Shown one piece after another: positions 9,101 through 18,409 of a DNA stretch of 64,000 nucleotides. The stretch is from Saccharicrinis sp963677245 (GTDB taxonomy: Bacteria > Bacteroidota > Bacteroidia > Bacteroidales > Marinilabiliaceae). The translations under genes were made by a program, and so were the position numbers. Position 1 is the first letter of the stretch. Each line of letters opens with the position of its first letter. The notes under the pieces are model-generated. The model was not told where the DNA came from. It searched no databases and worked only from the letters and a program-made list of their open reading frames with translations. The stretch lies in NCBI GenBank assembly GCA_963677245.1, contig OY781921.1, positions 4,774,001-4,838,000 on the forward strand, in the 5' to 3' direction.

Positions 9101-9748
9101 ATGAGAAAGCAATCTTTTATTTTAACGATTATTCTTACACAGTTTTTATTAATCACAACTAATATTTACGCGGCTTCTTACGAAGAAATCATGGGGCAAA
9201 CCATCGAAAAAATGTATAAAGCCAAAACGGTTGACGAACTACAAGCTCTATCTAGTGTGTTTTACCGGGTTTCAGAAAAAGAAAATGAACAGTGGTTGCC
9301 ATTATACTACGCTTCTTATTCATTGGTGCGCATTGCATTTTTTACAAAGGATGAAGATGAAATAGATAAACATCTGGATGTGGCGCAAGAGTATTTAAAT
9401 AAATTATTAGAGGAACAAAGTGATGTTTCCGAAGTGCATGTTTTACAAGGTTTATTATATTCGATGCGTATTACCAGCGCTGCTCGCGGAATGAAATATT
9501 CCATGTTATCGAACAGTGCTCTGGAAAAAGCGGAGGCGTTAAATAATAGAAACCCGCGATTGTATTATTGTAAGGCGAATAATGTTTATCATACACCATC
9601 AATGTTTGGAGGAGGTAAAAAGAAGGCTTTACCTATTTTTAAAAAAGCAGCGACATTATTTGAATCAGAAAAATCAGATGTTCCTTTCTGGCCTTCGTGG
9701 GGAGAGTTGCACAATAAAGAAATGATGGCAAAATGTACAGAGGAATAA
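9101..9748 (+). CDS. secreted helical (TPR-like) protein of unknown function
   Basis: 215 aa with a signal peptide (residues 1-24, ending IYAA). The mature part is alpha-helical with repeat-like spacing: EQWLPLYYASYSLVRIAF, HLDVAQEYLNKLLEEQSDVSEVH, NSALEKAEALNNRNPRLYY, then KALPIFKKAATLFE. This is the pattern of degenerate tetratricopeptide repeats. It begins 29 bp after the TonB-dependent receptor and ends 4 bp before the kinase gene, so it should be in the same operon and could be a periplasmic partner of the receptor or a sensor input. I do not recognise a named family. Confidence 0.7.
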   Translation: MRKQSFILTIILTQFLLITTNIYAASYEEIMGQTIEKMYKAKTVDELQALSSVFYRVSEKENEQWLPLYYASYSLVRIAFFTKDEDEIDKHLDVAQEYLNKLLEEQSDVSEVHVLQGLLYSMRITSAARGMKYSMLSNSALEKAEALNNRNPRLYYCKANNVYHTPSMFGGGKKKALPIFKKAATLFESEKSDVPFWPSWGELHNKEMMAKCTEE

Positions 9749-9752
9749 TGAA

Positions 9753-10799
9753 GTGCATCAAATGAAAAAAAGTATTTCAAAAAAAATAAAACGCATTGTC
9801 TTTTTAGGCATTTTATCCTTGTTAATTGGTGTTATATGTATGGTCGGTTTATCTGGCCATATTCCCCATAGCTTTCAATCCTGGCTATTAAATGGCGGGT
9901 ATTCCATCATGTTGGGCCTAGGTTTGTTTGGGAATGGATATGTCTACGGACTTTTTGAAAAAAAATGGGTGGATTGGTTAAAGCATCCTTTTAAAAGTTT
10001 AATCATATCCTTTTTAATAACCACAATTTACTCTTCTGTAGTTATATTTTTTACCAACTGGTTCTGGTACATATTGCTGGGTGATCATAGCTGGAAGGAG
10101 TTTCTAACTTTTGGAAGGAGTATTCTTATCATTAATTACATTGCTTTATATATTGTAGCCTTGTTTTTTTATGCAAGAGGATTTTTTTCAGATTGGAAGC
10201 AAAGTATTATCTCGGAGCAACAACTAAAACAGGAAGCCTTAAGTTTGCAGTATAAAGTGCTCAGCAACCAGGTAAACCCACATTTTTTGTTTAACAGTTT
10301 AAATGTATTGAGTTCTTTAATTAGTATAGATAAAGACAGGGCGCAGATATTTGTAAATAAATTATCTGGTTTTTATCGTGATCTGCTTACGTTCAAAGGA
10401 AAAGATATTGTGTCCTTGCAGGAGGAATGTGATTTTGTGAATCAATACCTGGATTTACAGGCAGAAAGGTTCGGTGATAATATTCGATTTGAAAACAAAG
10501 TAAAAATGGATATTGATTTTCAAATCATCCCTATGACCTTACAAATGTTGGTGGAAAACGCCATTAAGCATAATCAAATCAGTAAAGATCATGCACTAAA
10601 TATCAGCATTTATAATGATGACGAATATTTGATGGTCGAAAACAGTTTTAAACCCTATTTAAATCCGGTAGATGGCGAAAGACTTGGATTGAAAAACCTA
10701 AGCGAACGATATAAATATCTTTCTGATAAAGCTATGGTTGTGGAAAATGAGAATCAGGTTTTTAGGGTTAAGGTACCATTGTTAAAATTAGATAAGTAG
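9753..10799 (+). CDS. LytS-type sensor histidine kinase (PF06580)
   Basis: 348 aa; the start may also be nine bases later at the second ATG (9762), which gives MKKSISKKIKR. Four hydrophobic segments (about residues 13-33, 45-66, 80-112, 122-147) form the membrane part. The cytoplasmic His_kinase domain starts with LSNQVNPHFLFNSLNVLSSL, in which H177 is the expected phosphoacceptor, and includes a short HATPase with the N-box VENAIKHN and a degenerate G-box (ERLGLKNLSERY). There is no large periplasmic sensor. It is paired with the LytTR regulator 35 bp downstream. Confidence 0.88.
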   Translation: MHQMKKSISKKIKRIVFLGILSLLIGVICMVGLSGHIPHSFQSWLLNGGYSIMLGLGLFGNGYVYGLFEKKWVDWLKHPFKSLIISFLITTIYSSVVIFFTNWFWYILLGDHSWKEFLTFGRSILIINYIALYIVALFFYARGFFSDWKQSIISEQQLKQEALSLQYKVLSNQVNPHFLFNSLNVLSSLISIDKDRAQIFVNKLSGFYRDLLTFKGKDIVSLQEECDFVNQYLDLQAERFGDNIRFENKVKMDIDFQIIPMTLQMLVENAIKHNQISKDHALNISIYNDDEYLMVENSFKPYLNPVDGERLGLKNLSERYKYLSDKAMVVENENQVFRVKVPLLKLDK

Positions 10800-10834
10800 A
10801 AATAGTACGTGTAGATTTATCTTATATAAAAGTA

Positions 10835-11602
10835 ATGGATGTATTAATAATAGAAGATGAACCGCTTGCAGCGCAACATTTATCAACTTTGTTAAAAGAA
10901 TGTGATGCGTCAATACAAATTATTGATGTATTAGATTCGGTTGAATCATCGGCACTTTGGTTTAAGAATAATAGGCATCCACAACTGGTATTTATGGATG
11001 TTCATTTAGGAGATGGGCTGTGTTTCGAAATATTTAACAGGGTAAGTGTTTCATCATGTATTATTTTTACAACTGCTTATGATCAGTATGCATTAGAAGC
11101 GTTTAAAGTCAAGAGTATAGATTATATTTTAAAACCAATTACAAAACAGGCCTTAAGCCAAGCTGTTCAAAAGTATAAGGACATGAGTTTTGAAAATGAG
11201 AGGAACGCTAAGCTTTCGGATATGTCGCAAATTTTGGATGCTATTCAGAATAAAAAAAGCAGTTACAAAGAAAGGTTTGTAGTGAAGGTAGGTGCCCATA
11301 TCAGACCTGTTAAAACCGATGAAATAGCATGTTTCTATAGTTTTGAAAAAGCCACCTATTTAGTTACCAATGAAGGCAAAACTTATTTGTTGGATTATGC
11401 CTTGGATAAGCTAATGGACTTAATTGATCCTTCTCATTTTTTTAGAATCAGTCGAAAGTACATTGTCTCTGTTCATGCCATTAAGGATGTTATATCTGTG
11501 GGTCCAGCCAGACTCAAAGTTAAAATTGAAGGATTTCAAGAAGATGATACGTTAGTGTCCCGGGACAAAATTAAAGGATTTAAAGAATGGATGGAAGGGT
11601 GA
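10835..11602 (+). CDS. LytTR-family response regulator
   Basis: 255 aa. The receiver domain occupies about 1-120 with the acidic pair E7/D8 (LIIEDEP), the phosphoacceptor D55 (LVFMDVHLGDG), Thr in IIFTTAYDQY and Lys in DYILKPI. The LytTR DNA-binding domain is from about residue 146 (RFVVKVGAHIRPVKTDEIAC) to 250 and contains FFRISRKYIVSVHAIKDV. Together with the upstream PF06580 kinase it forms a complete two-component system. Its likely targets are the receptor operon or unlinked genes; no direct-repeat LytTR site was identified. Confidence 0.9.
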   Translation: MDVLIIEDEPLAAQHLSTLLKECDASIQIIDVLDSVESSALWFKNNRHPQLVFMDVHLGDGLCFEIFNRVSVSSCIIFTTAYDQYALEAFKVKSIDYILKPITKQALSQAVQKYKDMSFENERNAKLSDMSQILDAIQNKKSSYKERFVVKVGAHIRPVKTDEIACFYSFEKATYLVTNEGKTYLLDYALDKLMDLIDPSHFFRISRKYIVSVHAIKDVISVGPARLKVKIEGFQEDDTLVSRDKIKGFKEWMEG

Positions 11603-11749
11603 GATCCGTGTAATTAGTTGCCAGTAAAATTAGCTTTAAGAAAAGCAGTGTTAACTGAGGATTCAGGGTAAAAAAATGATGTCAGGAAAATTAATACATG
11701 TATTAATTCTTTTTTTCTTTATTTTCGTGCCTAAATTCAAGCGTGAAGT

Positions 11750-12871
11750 ATGAGTATTAAAATTGTAGAAGTTTTAGACCAAGGTCAAAGAAAGAAGTTT
11801 GTAGACTTCCCATATCAGTTATATAAGAATAATCCGTATTGGGTACCTCCGATGAAAGCGGATGAGCTTAGTGCCATTACACCGGAAAAGAATCCGGCCT
11901 ATGATTTTTGCGAAGCTAAGTTTTGGTTAGCTTACAAGGGCAATCAGGTAGTGGGTAGGATTGGTGCCATTGTCAATAGTCTTTGGATTGAGAAGATTGG
12001 AGAAAAAATGGGACGGATTACACGTATTGAGTTTGTTGATGATTTTGAAGTGGTTAAACCGCTTTTTTTAACTGCAGAAGCCTGGTTAAAAGAAAAAGGA
12101 ATGATTGGTGTTATGGGGCCTTTAGGCTTTTCAAACCTGGATCATTCTGGAGTTTTGGTTGAAGGTCACGATCGTATTCCTTGTATGGCAAGCGATTATC
12201 ATTTTGATTATTACAAAGGTCATATTGAAAACTTAGGCTACGAAAAGCGTATTGACTGGCTTGAATTTAGAATTACATTCCCGGATGCTTTGCCCGAAAA
12301 AGCATTGAAAGTATCCGAAATGATTAAAAAGCGCTATAGTCTGCAAAGTGTTAATTTTACAAGTAAAGCAGAGTTAGAGCCTTATAGAGAAAAAATATTT
12401 AAGGTTTTTAATGAAGCATTTTCAGGTTTGTTTGGGACTTTTAGGTTGCCAGAGCGTTTGGTTAAATTTTATATCGATAAGTTCTTTCCAGCGTTAAATC
12501 CCCGCTACGTTAAGGTGATATTAGATAAAGAAGGTGAAATGGCTGCATTCTTAGTAGCGCTTCCATCTATTTCTAAGGCTTTACAAAAAGCCAAAGGTAA
12601 ATTGTTTCCATTTGGTTGGTGGCACTTGAAAAAAGCATTGGATAAACCATCAGAAATGGATTTAATGCTTACAGGAGTAAAGCCTGAATTACAAAAACTA
12701 GGTTTAGCCGCTATCTTAATGAACGACCTTTGGAAAACAGCCAATAGCGATGGGGTTAAATTTGTTGAAACAACAGGTATGTTGGAGGACAATCATGTGG
12801 CTATTCAATTATGGAAGTCGTTTGACCACATACAGCACAAACGTAAGCGTTGTTATAAAAAGATGTTTTAA
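11750..12871 (+). CDS. GNAT-like N-acetyltransferase (YghO-like)
   Basis: 373 aa. The N-terminus FVDFPYQLYKNNPYWVPPM and the following FCEAKFWLAYKGNQVVGRIG are characteristic of a widespread family of GNAT-related proteins similar to E. coli YghO. A second half contains PELQKLGLAAILMNDLWKTA and VETTGMLEDNHVAIQLWKS, which match acetyl-CoA-binding GNAT strands and helices. The substrate is unknown. A perfect palindromic terminator follows at 12892. Confidence 0.75.
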   Translation: MSIKIVEVLDQGQRKKFVDFPYQLYKNNPYWVPPMKADELSAITPEKNPAYDFCEAKFWLAYKGNQVVGRIGAIVNSLWIEKIGEKMGRITRIEFVDDFEVVKPLFLTAEAWLKEKGMIGVMGPLGFSNLDHSGVLVEGHDRIPCMASDYHFDYYKGHIENLGYEKRIDWLEFRITFPDALPEKALKVSEMIKKRYSLQSVNFTSKAELEPYREKIFKVFNEAFSGLFGTFRLPERLVKFYIDKFFPALNPRYVKVILDKEGEMAAFLVALPSISKALQKAKGKLFPFGWWHLKKALDKPSEMDLMLTGVKPELQKLGLAAILMNDLWKTANSDGVKFVETTGMLEDNHVAIQLWKSFDHIQHKRKRCYKKMF

Positions 12872-12891
12872 TTGGATAAACTAAATAATAC

Positions 12892-12919
12892 AAAAAAGCC
12901 GGGTTAACCCGGCTTTTTT
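12892..12919. terminator. bidirectional intrinsic terminator
   Basis: Fully palindromic 28 bp: AAAAAAGCCGGGTT followed by its reverse complement. It has A-run and T-run on both sides and lies between the convergent GNAT and rpe genes, so it can serve both. Confidence 0.92.
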
Positions 12920-12941
12920 CATTTATATATAAATGATTGTT

Positions 12942-13622
12942 TTATACCAAATTTGAAGGAGGAGGGGAAGGTAAAAAATGTTTTAATTCTCTTACAGCCT
13001 TAATTGGGTCGGGTGCATTAAATACAGCACTTCCCGCTACTAAAACATCAGCGCCGGCATTAATTAATTGTTGCGCATTTGCAATGGTTACACCACCATC
13101 AACCTGTATTAACGCGCGACTACCTTTTCGTTCTATTAAATTCTTTAGATCGGCAATTTTTTTATAGGTGTTTTCAATAAACTTTTGACCACCAAAACCA
13201 GGGTTAACAGACATTAAGAGTACCAAATCAACTTCAGTAATTACCTCCTCGAGTAAAAAAACAGGAGTATGAGGATTTAGTGTAACACCGGCCTGCATTC
13301 CTTCTTTCTTAATGGCATCAATCGTTCTATGCAGATGGGTACATGCTTCATAATGAACATTTAATAAATCTGCGCCGGCCATTTTAAAGTCTTTAATGAA
13401 TTTATCCGGGTCAACAATCATCAAATGAACGTCAAATGGTTTCTCAATATGAGGACGTAATGAATGTAGAACTGGTAATCCAAAAGAAATATTAGGAACA
13501 AAGACACCATCCATTATATCAAGGTGTAACCAGTCAGCCTCGCTTGAGTTAATAATTTCAATTTGAGATTCCATTCGGGCAAAATCTGCGGCTAATAAAG
13601 ATGGTGCAATTAAATGCTTCAT
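12942..13622 (-). CDS. rpe: ribulose-phosphate 3-epimerase
   Basis: 226 aa. It interconverts ribulose 5-phosphate and xylulose 5-phosphate in the pentose phosphate pathway. The family motifs are complete: APSLLAADFARM with S8, WLHLDIMDGVFVPN with metal ligands H33 and D35, FDVHLMI with H66, MSVNPGFGGQKFI, and IQVDGGV with D175. The extra C-terminus (PSPPPSNLV) is short. It is monocistronic, with terminator at 12892-12919 and rpoD upstream on the same strand behind its own terminator. Confidence 0.96.
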   Translation of the reverse strand: MKHLIAPSLLAADFARMESQIEIINSSEADWLHLDIMDGVFVPNISFGLPVLHSLRPHIEKPFDVHLMIVDPDKFIKDFKMAGADLLNVHYEACTHLHRTIDAIKKEGMQAGVTLNPHTPVFLLEEVITEVDLVLLMSVNPGFGGQKFIENTYKKIADLKNLIERKGSRALIQVDGGVTIANAQQLINAGADVLVAGSAVFNAPDPIKAVRELKHFLPSPPPSNLV

Positions 13623-13740
13623 TTTTGTTTTTTTAGCTATAACAATTACGGTATATAAGCAGTTTAGATTTTAACTAAAACAAGCAACCGGAAAGATTTA
13701 TTAATAATCGACAAAAGTAATAAGTTAAAGGCAAAGAAAA

Positions 13741-13766
13741 AAAGGGCTTTGATTTCAAAGCCCTTT
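13741..13766 (-). terminator. intrinsic terminator of rpoD
   Basis: 12-bp inverted repeat AAAGGGCTTTGA at 13741-13752 with its complement at 13755-13766. On the minus strand it is followed by a U-rich stretch (plus-strand A-run 13737-13743). It lies 23 bp after the rpoD stop codon. Confidence 0.9.
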
Positions 13767-13788
13767 ATTTTTCTATCATTAATAAATT

Positions 13789-14652
13789 TTAACCTAAATA
13801 CGATCGTAATATTTTACTTCGGTAAGTATGTTTTAAACGTTTAATTGCTTTTTCTTTTATTTGGCGAACTCTTTCTCTGGTAAGATTAAAAAGGTTACCT
13901 ATTTCCTCTAAAGAATATGGCGGTTCGCCCGATAATCCGTAATATAATCTAATAATATCAGCTTCTCTGGCCGATAAAGTGGATAGCGATCTTTCAATTT
14001 CTCTTCTTAAAGAATCGGTTAACAAATGCTCATCCGGACTCACATCATCAGTTGCCAAAAGCGTATCATACATGTTGTTGTCTTCATCTTTTCTGATGGG
14101 CGCATCCATAGAAATATGCTTGCTCATTGCCTTTAAAGATTCCTTTACTTCTTTAGGTGCCAGGTTAAGAGCCTGAGCTATTTCTTCCGAAGTAGGTTCT
14201 CTTTGGTATTCCTGTTCCAATATTGAAAAGGTGTTATTCACCTTGTTCATTGAACCGATTTTATTTAAGGGTAACCTTACAATTCTGGCTTGTTCGGCAA
14301 GTGCCTGAAGAATGGATTGGCGAATCCACCACACAGCATATGATATAAATTTAAAACCGCGTGTTTCGTCAAATCTTTGTGCTGCTTTTATTAGTCCAAG
14401 GTTACCTTCGTTAATTAGATCCGGTAAACTCAAACCCTGATTCTGATATTGCTTAGAAACAGACACAACGAACCGTAAGTTGCCATTAATTAGTTTTTCT
14501 AACGCAACCTGATCACCTTCTTTAATTCTCCTGGCTAATTTAACTTCTTCTTCAGCAGATAATAATTTCACTTTACCTATTTCGTGAAGGTATTTATCTA
14601 AAGAAGGCGTTTCTCTATTCGTTACTTGTTTTGTTATCTTTAATTGTCGCAT
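13789..14652 (-). CDS. rpoD: primary RNA polymerase sigma factor (RpoD/SigA)
   Basis: 287 aa from the ATG at 14652, giving the usual Bacteroidetes start MRQLKITKQVTNRE; a longer frame to 14760 adds 36 unrelated hydrophobic residues and is rejected. Region 1.2 (SLDKYLHEIG, LSAEEEVKLARRI), region 2 (NLRFVVSVSKQYQNQGLSL, FKFISYAVWWIRQSI), region 3 and region 4 with helix-turn-helix (LEEIGNLFNLTRERVRQIK) are all present. Like other Bacteroidetes primary sigmas it lacks region 1.1 and is short; this group recognises TTTG/TAnnTTTG promoters. It is transcribed away from rho. Confidence 0.95.
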   Translation of the reverse strand: MRQLKITKQVTNRETPSLDKYLHEIGKVKLLSAEEEVKLARRIKEGDQVALEKLINGNLRFVVSVSKQYQNQGLSLPDLINEGNLGLIKAAQRFDETRGFKFISYAVWWIRQSILQALAEQARIVRLPLNKIGSMNKVNNTFSILEQEYQREPTSEEIAQALNLAPKEVKESLKAMSKHISMDAPIRKDEDNNMYDTLLATDDVSPDEHLLTDSLRREIERSLSTLSAREADIIRLYYGLSGEPPYSLEEIGNLFNLTRERVRQIKEKAIKRLKHTYRSKILRSYLG

Positions 14653-15129
14653 AAGTCCCGATAAGGTTAGGGGTGTTGTGATGAAAAATAATACGTTTTG
14701 TAAATATAACAAAAAATGTATACCAAGTGTTTTAGGCTCAGTAATAATTTCTACTCCCATTCATATTTTAGTTAAAGCAAAAATGATTGAATCTTAAGGA
14801 GGGAATAAGTATTTCATAAGGATTGATTCCAGAATAAGCTTGTGTGTTTTTTGTTACGGTTGTGTTTCAGTTGGCGCTATTATTTTGAAGTTTATTTATT
14901 GAGGATACTCACTTTTATAAAAATGCAATAGTACTTAGGTGAAAAAGAGAAAATATTTTGCAGTTTAGTAAGTAATTGTTTAAGTTTGCATCAAATCTTC
15001 AAGGCATACTTCTTTATTTATTAGAATGGTTAGCCTAATCAGGACAAAAAATCAAGTGAACTAAAATATTAACTGAACGCAAGTTCAATTATTAAAATTC
15101 CCCCAAAGAATTTATTGGCTAAATATATT
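14653..15129. other. 477-bp divergent intergenic region between rpoD and rho
   Basis: AT-rich with no supported ORF. It must hold the rpoD and rho promoters and a long rho leader, as is common for autoregulated rho genes, but I could not fix either promoter by sequence. The spurious N-terminal extension of the rpoD frame falls in 14653-14760. No strong hairpin was found. Confidence 0.5.
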
Positions 15130-16839
15130 ATGTACGATATTCTTGAATTGAATAAGAAACTATTAGCAGAACTTAAAGATATTGCTAAAGAGTTGAAAAT
15201 TAAGCGTGTTGATTCGTTTAAGAAGCAAGATCTTATTTATAAGATTCTTGATGAACAGGCAATTGTAGCTTCTGAAAAGAAGCAGTCTGAAAGGGCGGTG
15301 GAAAAAAAGCCTGCTAAAAGAACTCGAACACCAAAGATTGAAAAGGTTGTCGCTTCGGCAAAAGCAGAAGCTGATGCTAAAGTTGAAAAAGTAGAGGAAA
15401 CTAAAAAAGTGGAACCTACAAAAGAAGAGAGACCATTAAAAGCATCGAAGCCTGATAATCAAGTTAAGGAAACAAAAGAAGTTAAGGAAACAAAAGAAGT
15501 TGAGGCTGAGAAAAGAAATGCTGAGTCATCGGTTAAAGATAAAAGGCAAGTAGCTCAACAAACAGATAACAAAGAAAGAACTAAAGATAACGGTCAGGAT
15601 AACAGACGTCAATTTCGTCAGCAGGATGAAGGTGGAAGACGTCGTCAGGATAACCGAGACCAAAGAAATAGAGAGTCAGGCGGACATCGTCGTCAGGACA
15701 AGCAAGATAAATCTTTCGATTTTGATGGAATTATTTCTGCTTCCGGTGTGTTGGAAATTATGCAGGATGGTTATGGTTTTTTACGATCGTCAGATTATAA
15801 TTACCTGAATTCACCTGATGATATTTATGTATCACAATCTCAAATTAAATTATTTGGATTAAAAACGGGTGATACTGTTTTAGGTACTATTCGACCGCCA
15901 AAAGAAGGTGAAAAGTATTTTCCGTTAATTAAGGTTGAAGAAATCAATGGAAGATCTCCTGAAATTGTTAGAGATCGTGTTCCATTTGATCATCTTACGC
16001 CAATTTTCCCTAATGAAAAGTTTCAGATTACAGGAAGTGGAAAAGAAAGTCTTTCTACTCGTGTAGTGGATATGTTTGCTCCTATTGGTAAAGGACAACG
16101 TGGGTTAATTGTAGCACAGCCTAAAACAGGTAAAACTGTATTGCTTAAAGAGGTTGCCAATGCTATTGCAGCTAATCACCCTGAGGTATATATGATTATC
16201 TTACTTGTGGATGAGCGTCCGGAAGAGGTTACGGATATGGCAAGAAGTGTAAATGCTGAAGTAATTTCATCTACATTTGATGAGCCTGCTGAAAGACATG
16301 TAAAAGTGGCTAACATTGTTTTAGAAAAAGCTAAGAGAATGGTAGAGTGTGGTCATGATGTCGTTGTATTACTAGATTCAATTACCCGTTTAGCCAGAGC
16401 ATACAATACGGTTTCGCCTGCTTCAGGTAAAGTATTGTCTGGAGGTGTTGATGCCAATGCGCTTCATAAACCTAAGCGCTTCTTTGGTGCAGCTCGTAAT
16501 ATTGAAGATGGTGGATCGTTGACTATTTTGGCAACCGCACTAACAGAAACCGGCTCAAAAATGGATGAGGTTATCTTTGAAGAGTTTAAAGGTACAGGTA
16601 ATATGGAATTACAATTGGATAGAAGATTATCTAATAAGCGTATTTACCCAGCTGTTGATGTTACATTGTCAAGTACACGTAGAGAAGATCTGTTGATTGA
16701 GAGGGAAAATATGAACAGAATCTGGATATTGCGTAACTACTTGTCAGATATGACGCCAATTGAAGCAATGGATTTCTTGAGAGACAGAATGAATAAAACC
16801 AGAAATAATGAAGAGTTCTTAATTTCTATGAATGATTAA
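15130..16839 (+). CDS. rho: transcription termination factor Rho
   Basis: 569 aa from ATG 15130 (MYDILELNKKLLAELKDIAK), the usual Bacteroidetes start; a TTG five codons earlier is possible but less likely. The Rho_N helical domain (about 1-45) is followed by a low-complexity Lys/Glu then Arg/Gln/Asp-rich insert (about 50-195, including repeated VKETKE units). Then come the RNA-binding OB fold (GVLEIMQDGYGFLRSSDYNY) and the hexameric ATPase with Walker A (VAQPKTGKT), Walker B (VVVLLDSITRLARAYN) and the Q/R-loop regions. The basic disordered insert is a common feature of Rho in this phylum and probably adds RNA contacts. It has its own terminator at 16868. Confidence 0.96.
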   Translation: MYDILELNKKLLAELKDIAKELKIKRVDSFKKQDLIYKILDEQAIVASEKKQSERAVEKKPAKRTRTPKIEKVVASAKAEADAKVEKVEETKKVEPTKEERPLKASKPDNQVKETKEVKETKEVEAEKRNAESSVKDKRQVAQQTDNKERTKDNGQDNRRQFRQQDEGGRRRQDNRDQRNRESGGHRRQDKQDKSFDFDGIISASGVLEIMQDGYGFLRSSDYNYLNSPDDIYVSQSQIKLFGLKTGDTVLGTIRPPKEGEKYFPLIKVEEINGRSPEIVRDRVPFDHLTPIFPNEKFQITGSGKESLSTRVVDMFAPIGKGQRGLIVAQPKTGKTVLLKEVANAIAANHPEVYMIILLVDERPEEVTDMARSVNAEVISSTFDEPAERHVKVANIVLEKAKRMVECGHDVVVLLDSITRLARAYNTVSPASGKVLSGGVDANALHKPKRFFGAARNIEDGGSLTILATALTETGSKMDEVIFEEFKGTGNMELQLDRRLSNKRIYPAVDVTLSSTRREDLLIERENMNRIWILRNYLSDMTPIEAMDFLRDRMNKTRNNEEFLISMND

Positions 16840-16867
16840 GTCAACTTCAATTTAAGATATAATTTGA

Positions 16868-16893
16868 GGCAATCCATTTGGATTGCCTTTTTT
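16868..16893 (+). terminator. intrinsic terminator of rho
   Basis: GGCAATCC (16868-16875), ATTT loop, GGATTGCC (16880-16887), then six T. It lies 28 bp after the rho stop codon. Confidence 0.9.
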
Positions 16894-17125
16894 ATTGCTC
16901 GTTAGTAATTGAATCTAATTACCTAAAATTTATTTTTGAGTGTAATTTGCTTAATGTCAGGGCACACCTATTTGATGATATCGTGTAGTGATAACCCGGC
17001 TTTATAGCTTTTTGTTATTTTTACTAAGTATAAATTACACCTTAAGGGATAAAATGTAATCTGGAGATTGCAATTTTATCAATCCTAATTGTACATTTGT
17101 CATGTAATTTACATGAAACAAGAAC

Positions 17126-18307
17126 GTGCAATCATTTTTTGACACACATAATTATCTTCTTGAGAATTTGCATGTGCCTTTAAGGCGGAAGTTAATGGAC
17201 CAGATTGACTGGAGTCATCGCTTAATAGGAATTAAAGGAACAAGAGGAATTGGTAAAACAGACTTTTTACTAAGCTTTGCCAAAGAGTATTATGGAAATG
17301 ATAAGAGCAGGGCTTGTTTATATGTAAATTTAAATAACCTCTATTTTACACAAACAAGTATAATTACTTTTGCCGATCAGTTCAGAAAAACCGGTGGTAA
17401 AACACTTGTTTTAGATCAAGTTTATAAATACCCGAATTGGTCAGAAGAGTTGCGTTACTGTTACGATCATTTTAAAGACCTTCAAATTGTCTTTTCCGGA
17501 TCTACAGTAATGAGACTGAGAGAAGAAAATCCCCACCTTAGAGAAATTGTTCACTCGTATAAGTTAGAAGGATTTTCGTTTCGTGAGTTTTTGGAATTAA
17601 AAACAGGAGAGAAGTTTGATTCTTACTCGTTGGATGAAATTTTAAATAACCACGAAGAGATTGCAGGAGATATTATCACAAAGGTTAGGCCTTTAGCTTA
17701 TTTTGATGATTATTTAAGACATGGTTATTATCCATTCTTTCTCGAAAAAGCACATTATGCTGAGACCTTAATGAAGAGTATCAATTTAATTCTGGAAATA
17801 GATATTAGCTTTCTCAGACAAATTGAACTTAAATATTTACCAAGGTTGAGAAAATTGCTTTATAAAGTTGGAGGAGAAGCGCCATTTCAACCGAATGTTA
17901 GCAAGTTAAGTGCTCATATTAATACCTCCAGGGCAACGGTAATGAACTATTTATATTACCTGCGTCAAGCAAGATTAGTGAAGTTGTTATATGATGGGCC
18001 AGAGGATATGCAAAAGAAGCCATCGCAGATTTATTTGCATAACCCCAATTTGATTTATTGTATTGAAAGAGGTGAGCCGGAAAAGGAATTAGTGCATAAG
18101 ACATTTTTTTATAATCAGGTGGGATGTTGTCACGATATAACTTATTCAGATAAGGGTGATTTTAAGGTGAACGATCAGCATCATTTTGAAATATGTGATA
18201 GCACAGGTAGTAATAAAAAGATAAAGGGTTTGCTCAAAGCAAAGGATATGATAGAGATAGGAAATCAAGAAAATATTCCTTTATGGTTGTTCGGATTTTT
18301 GTATTGA
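17126..18307 (+). CDS. AAA_14/DUF4143 family ATPase with altered Walker B
   Basis: 393 aa starting at GTG 17126; an in-frame TGA at 17114 excludes a longer start. It has the AAA_14 ATPase domain: LIGIKGTRGIGKT with the P-loop at 38-45, a Walker B strand TLVLDQVYKYPNW (D97, Q98), and the sensor-like IVFSGSTVMRL. The DUF4143 C-terminal domain follows (LPRLRKLLYKVGGEAPFQPN, SKLSAHINTSRATVMNYLYYL as winged helix, then YLHNPNLIYCI). In relatives the Walker B is usually LDE; here the catalytic Glu is Gln (CAA codon). Members of this large prokaryotic family are of uncertain role, sometimes linked to mobile elements or stress. No neighbour explains it. Confidence 0.85.
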   Translation: MQSFFDTHNYLLENLHVPLRRKLMDQIDWSHRLIGIKGTRGIGKTDFLLSFAKEYYGNDKSRACLYVNLNNLYFTQTSIITFADQFRKTGGKTLVLDQVYKYPNWSEELRYCYDHFKDLQIVFSGSTVMRLREENPHLREIVHSYKLEGFSFREFLELKTGEKFDSYSLDEILNNHEEIAGDIITKVRPLAYFDDYLRHGYYPFFLEKAHYAETLMKSINLILEIDISFLRQIELKYLPRLRKLLYKVGGEAPFQPNVSKLSAHINTSRATVMNYLYYLRQARLVKLLYDGPEDMQKKPSQIYLHNPNLIYCIERGEPEKELVHKTFFYNQVGCCHDITYSDKGDFKVNDQHHFEICDSTGSNKKIKGLLKAKDMIEIGNQENIPLWLFGFLY

Positions 18308-18409
18308 TTTCTTCGTCCTTTTAGGCATAAAATATTATATTTAATGTCTGAAAATCAGTAAATTAGAATAATTCTAAATAATAGTAGTTAAAACTTAAAT
18401 ATTAAACAA

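Noticed and set aside
12937..13167. 76-aa ORF on the plus strand
   Set aside because: It is antisense to rpe, whose motifs are complete.
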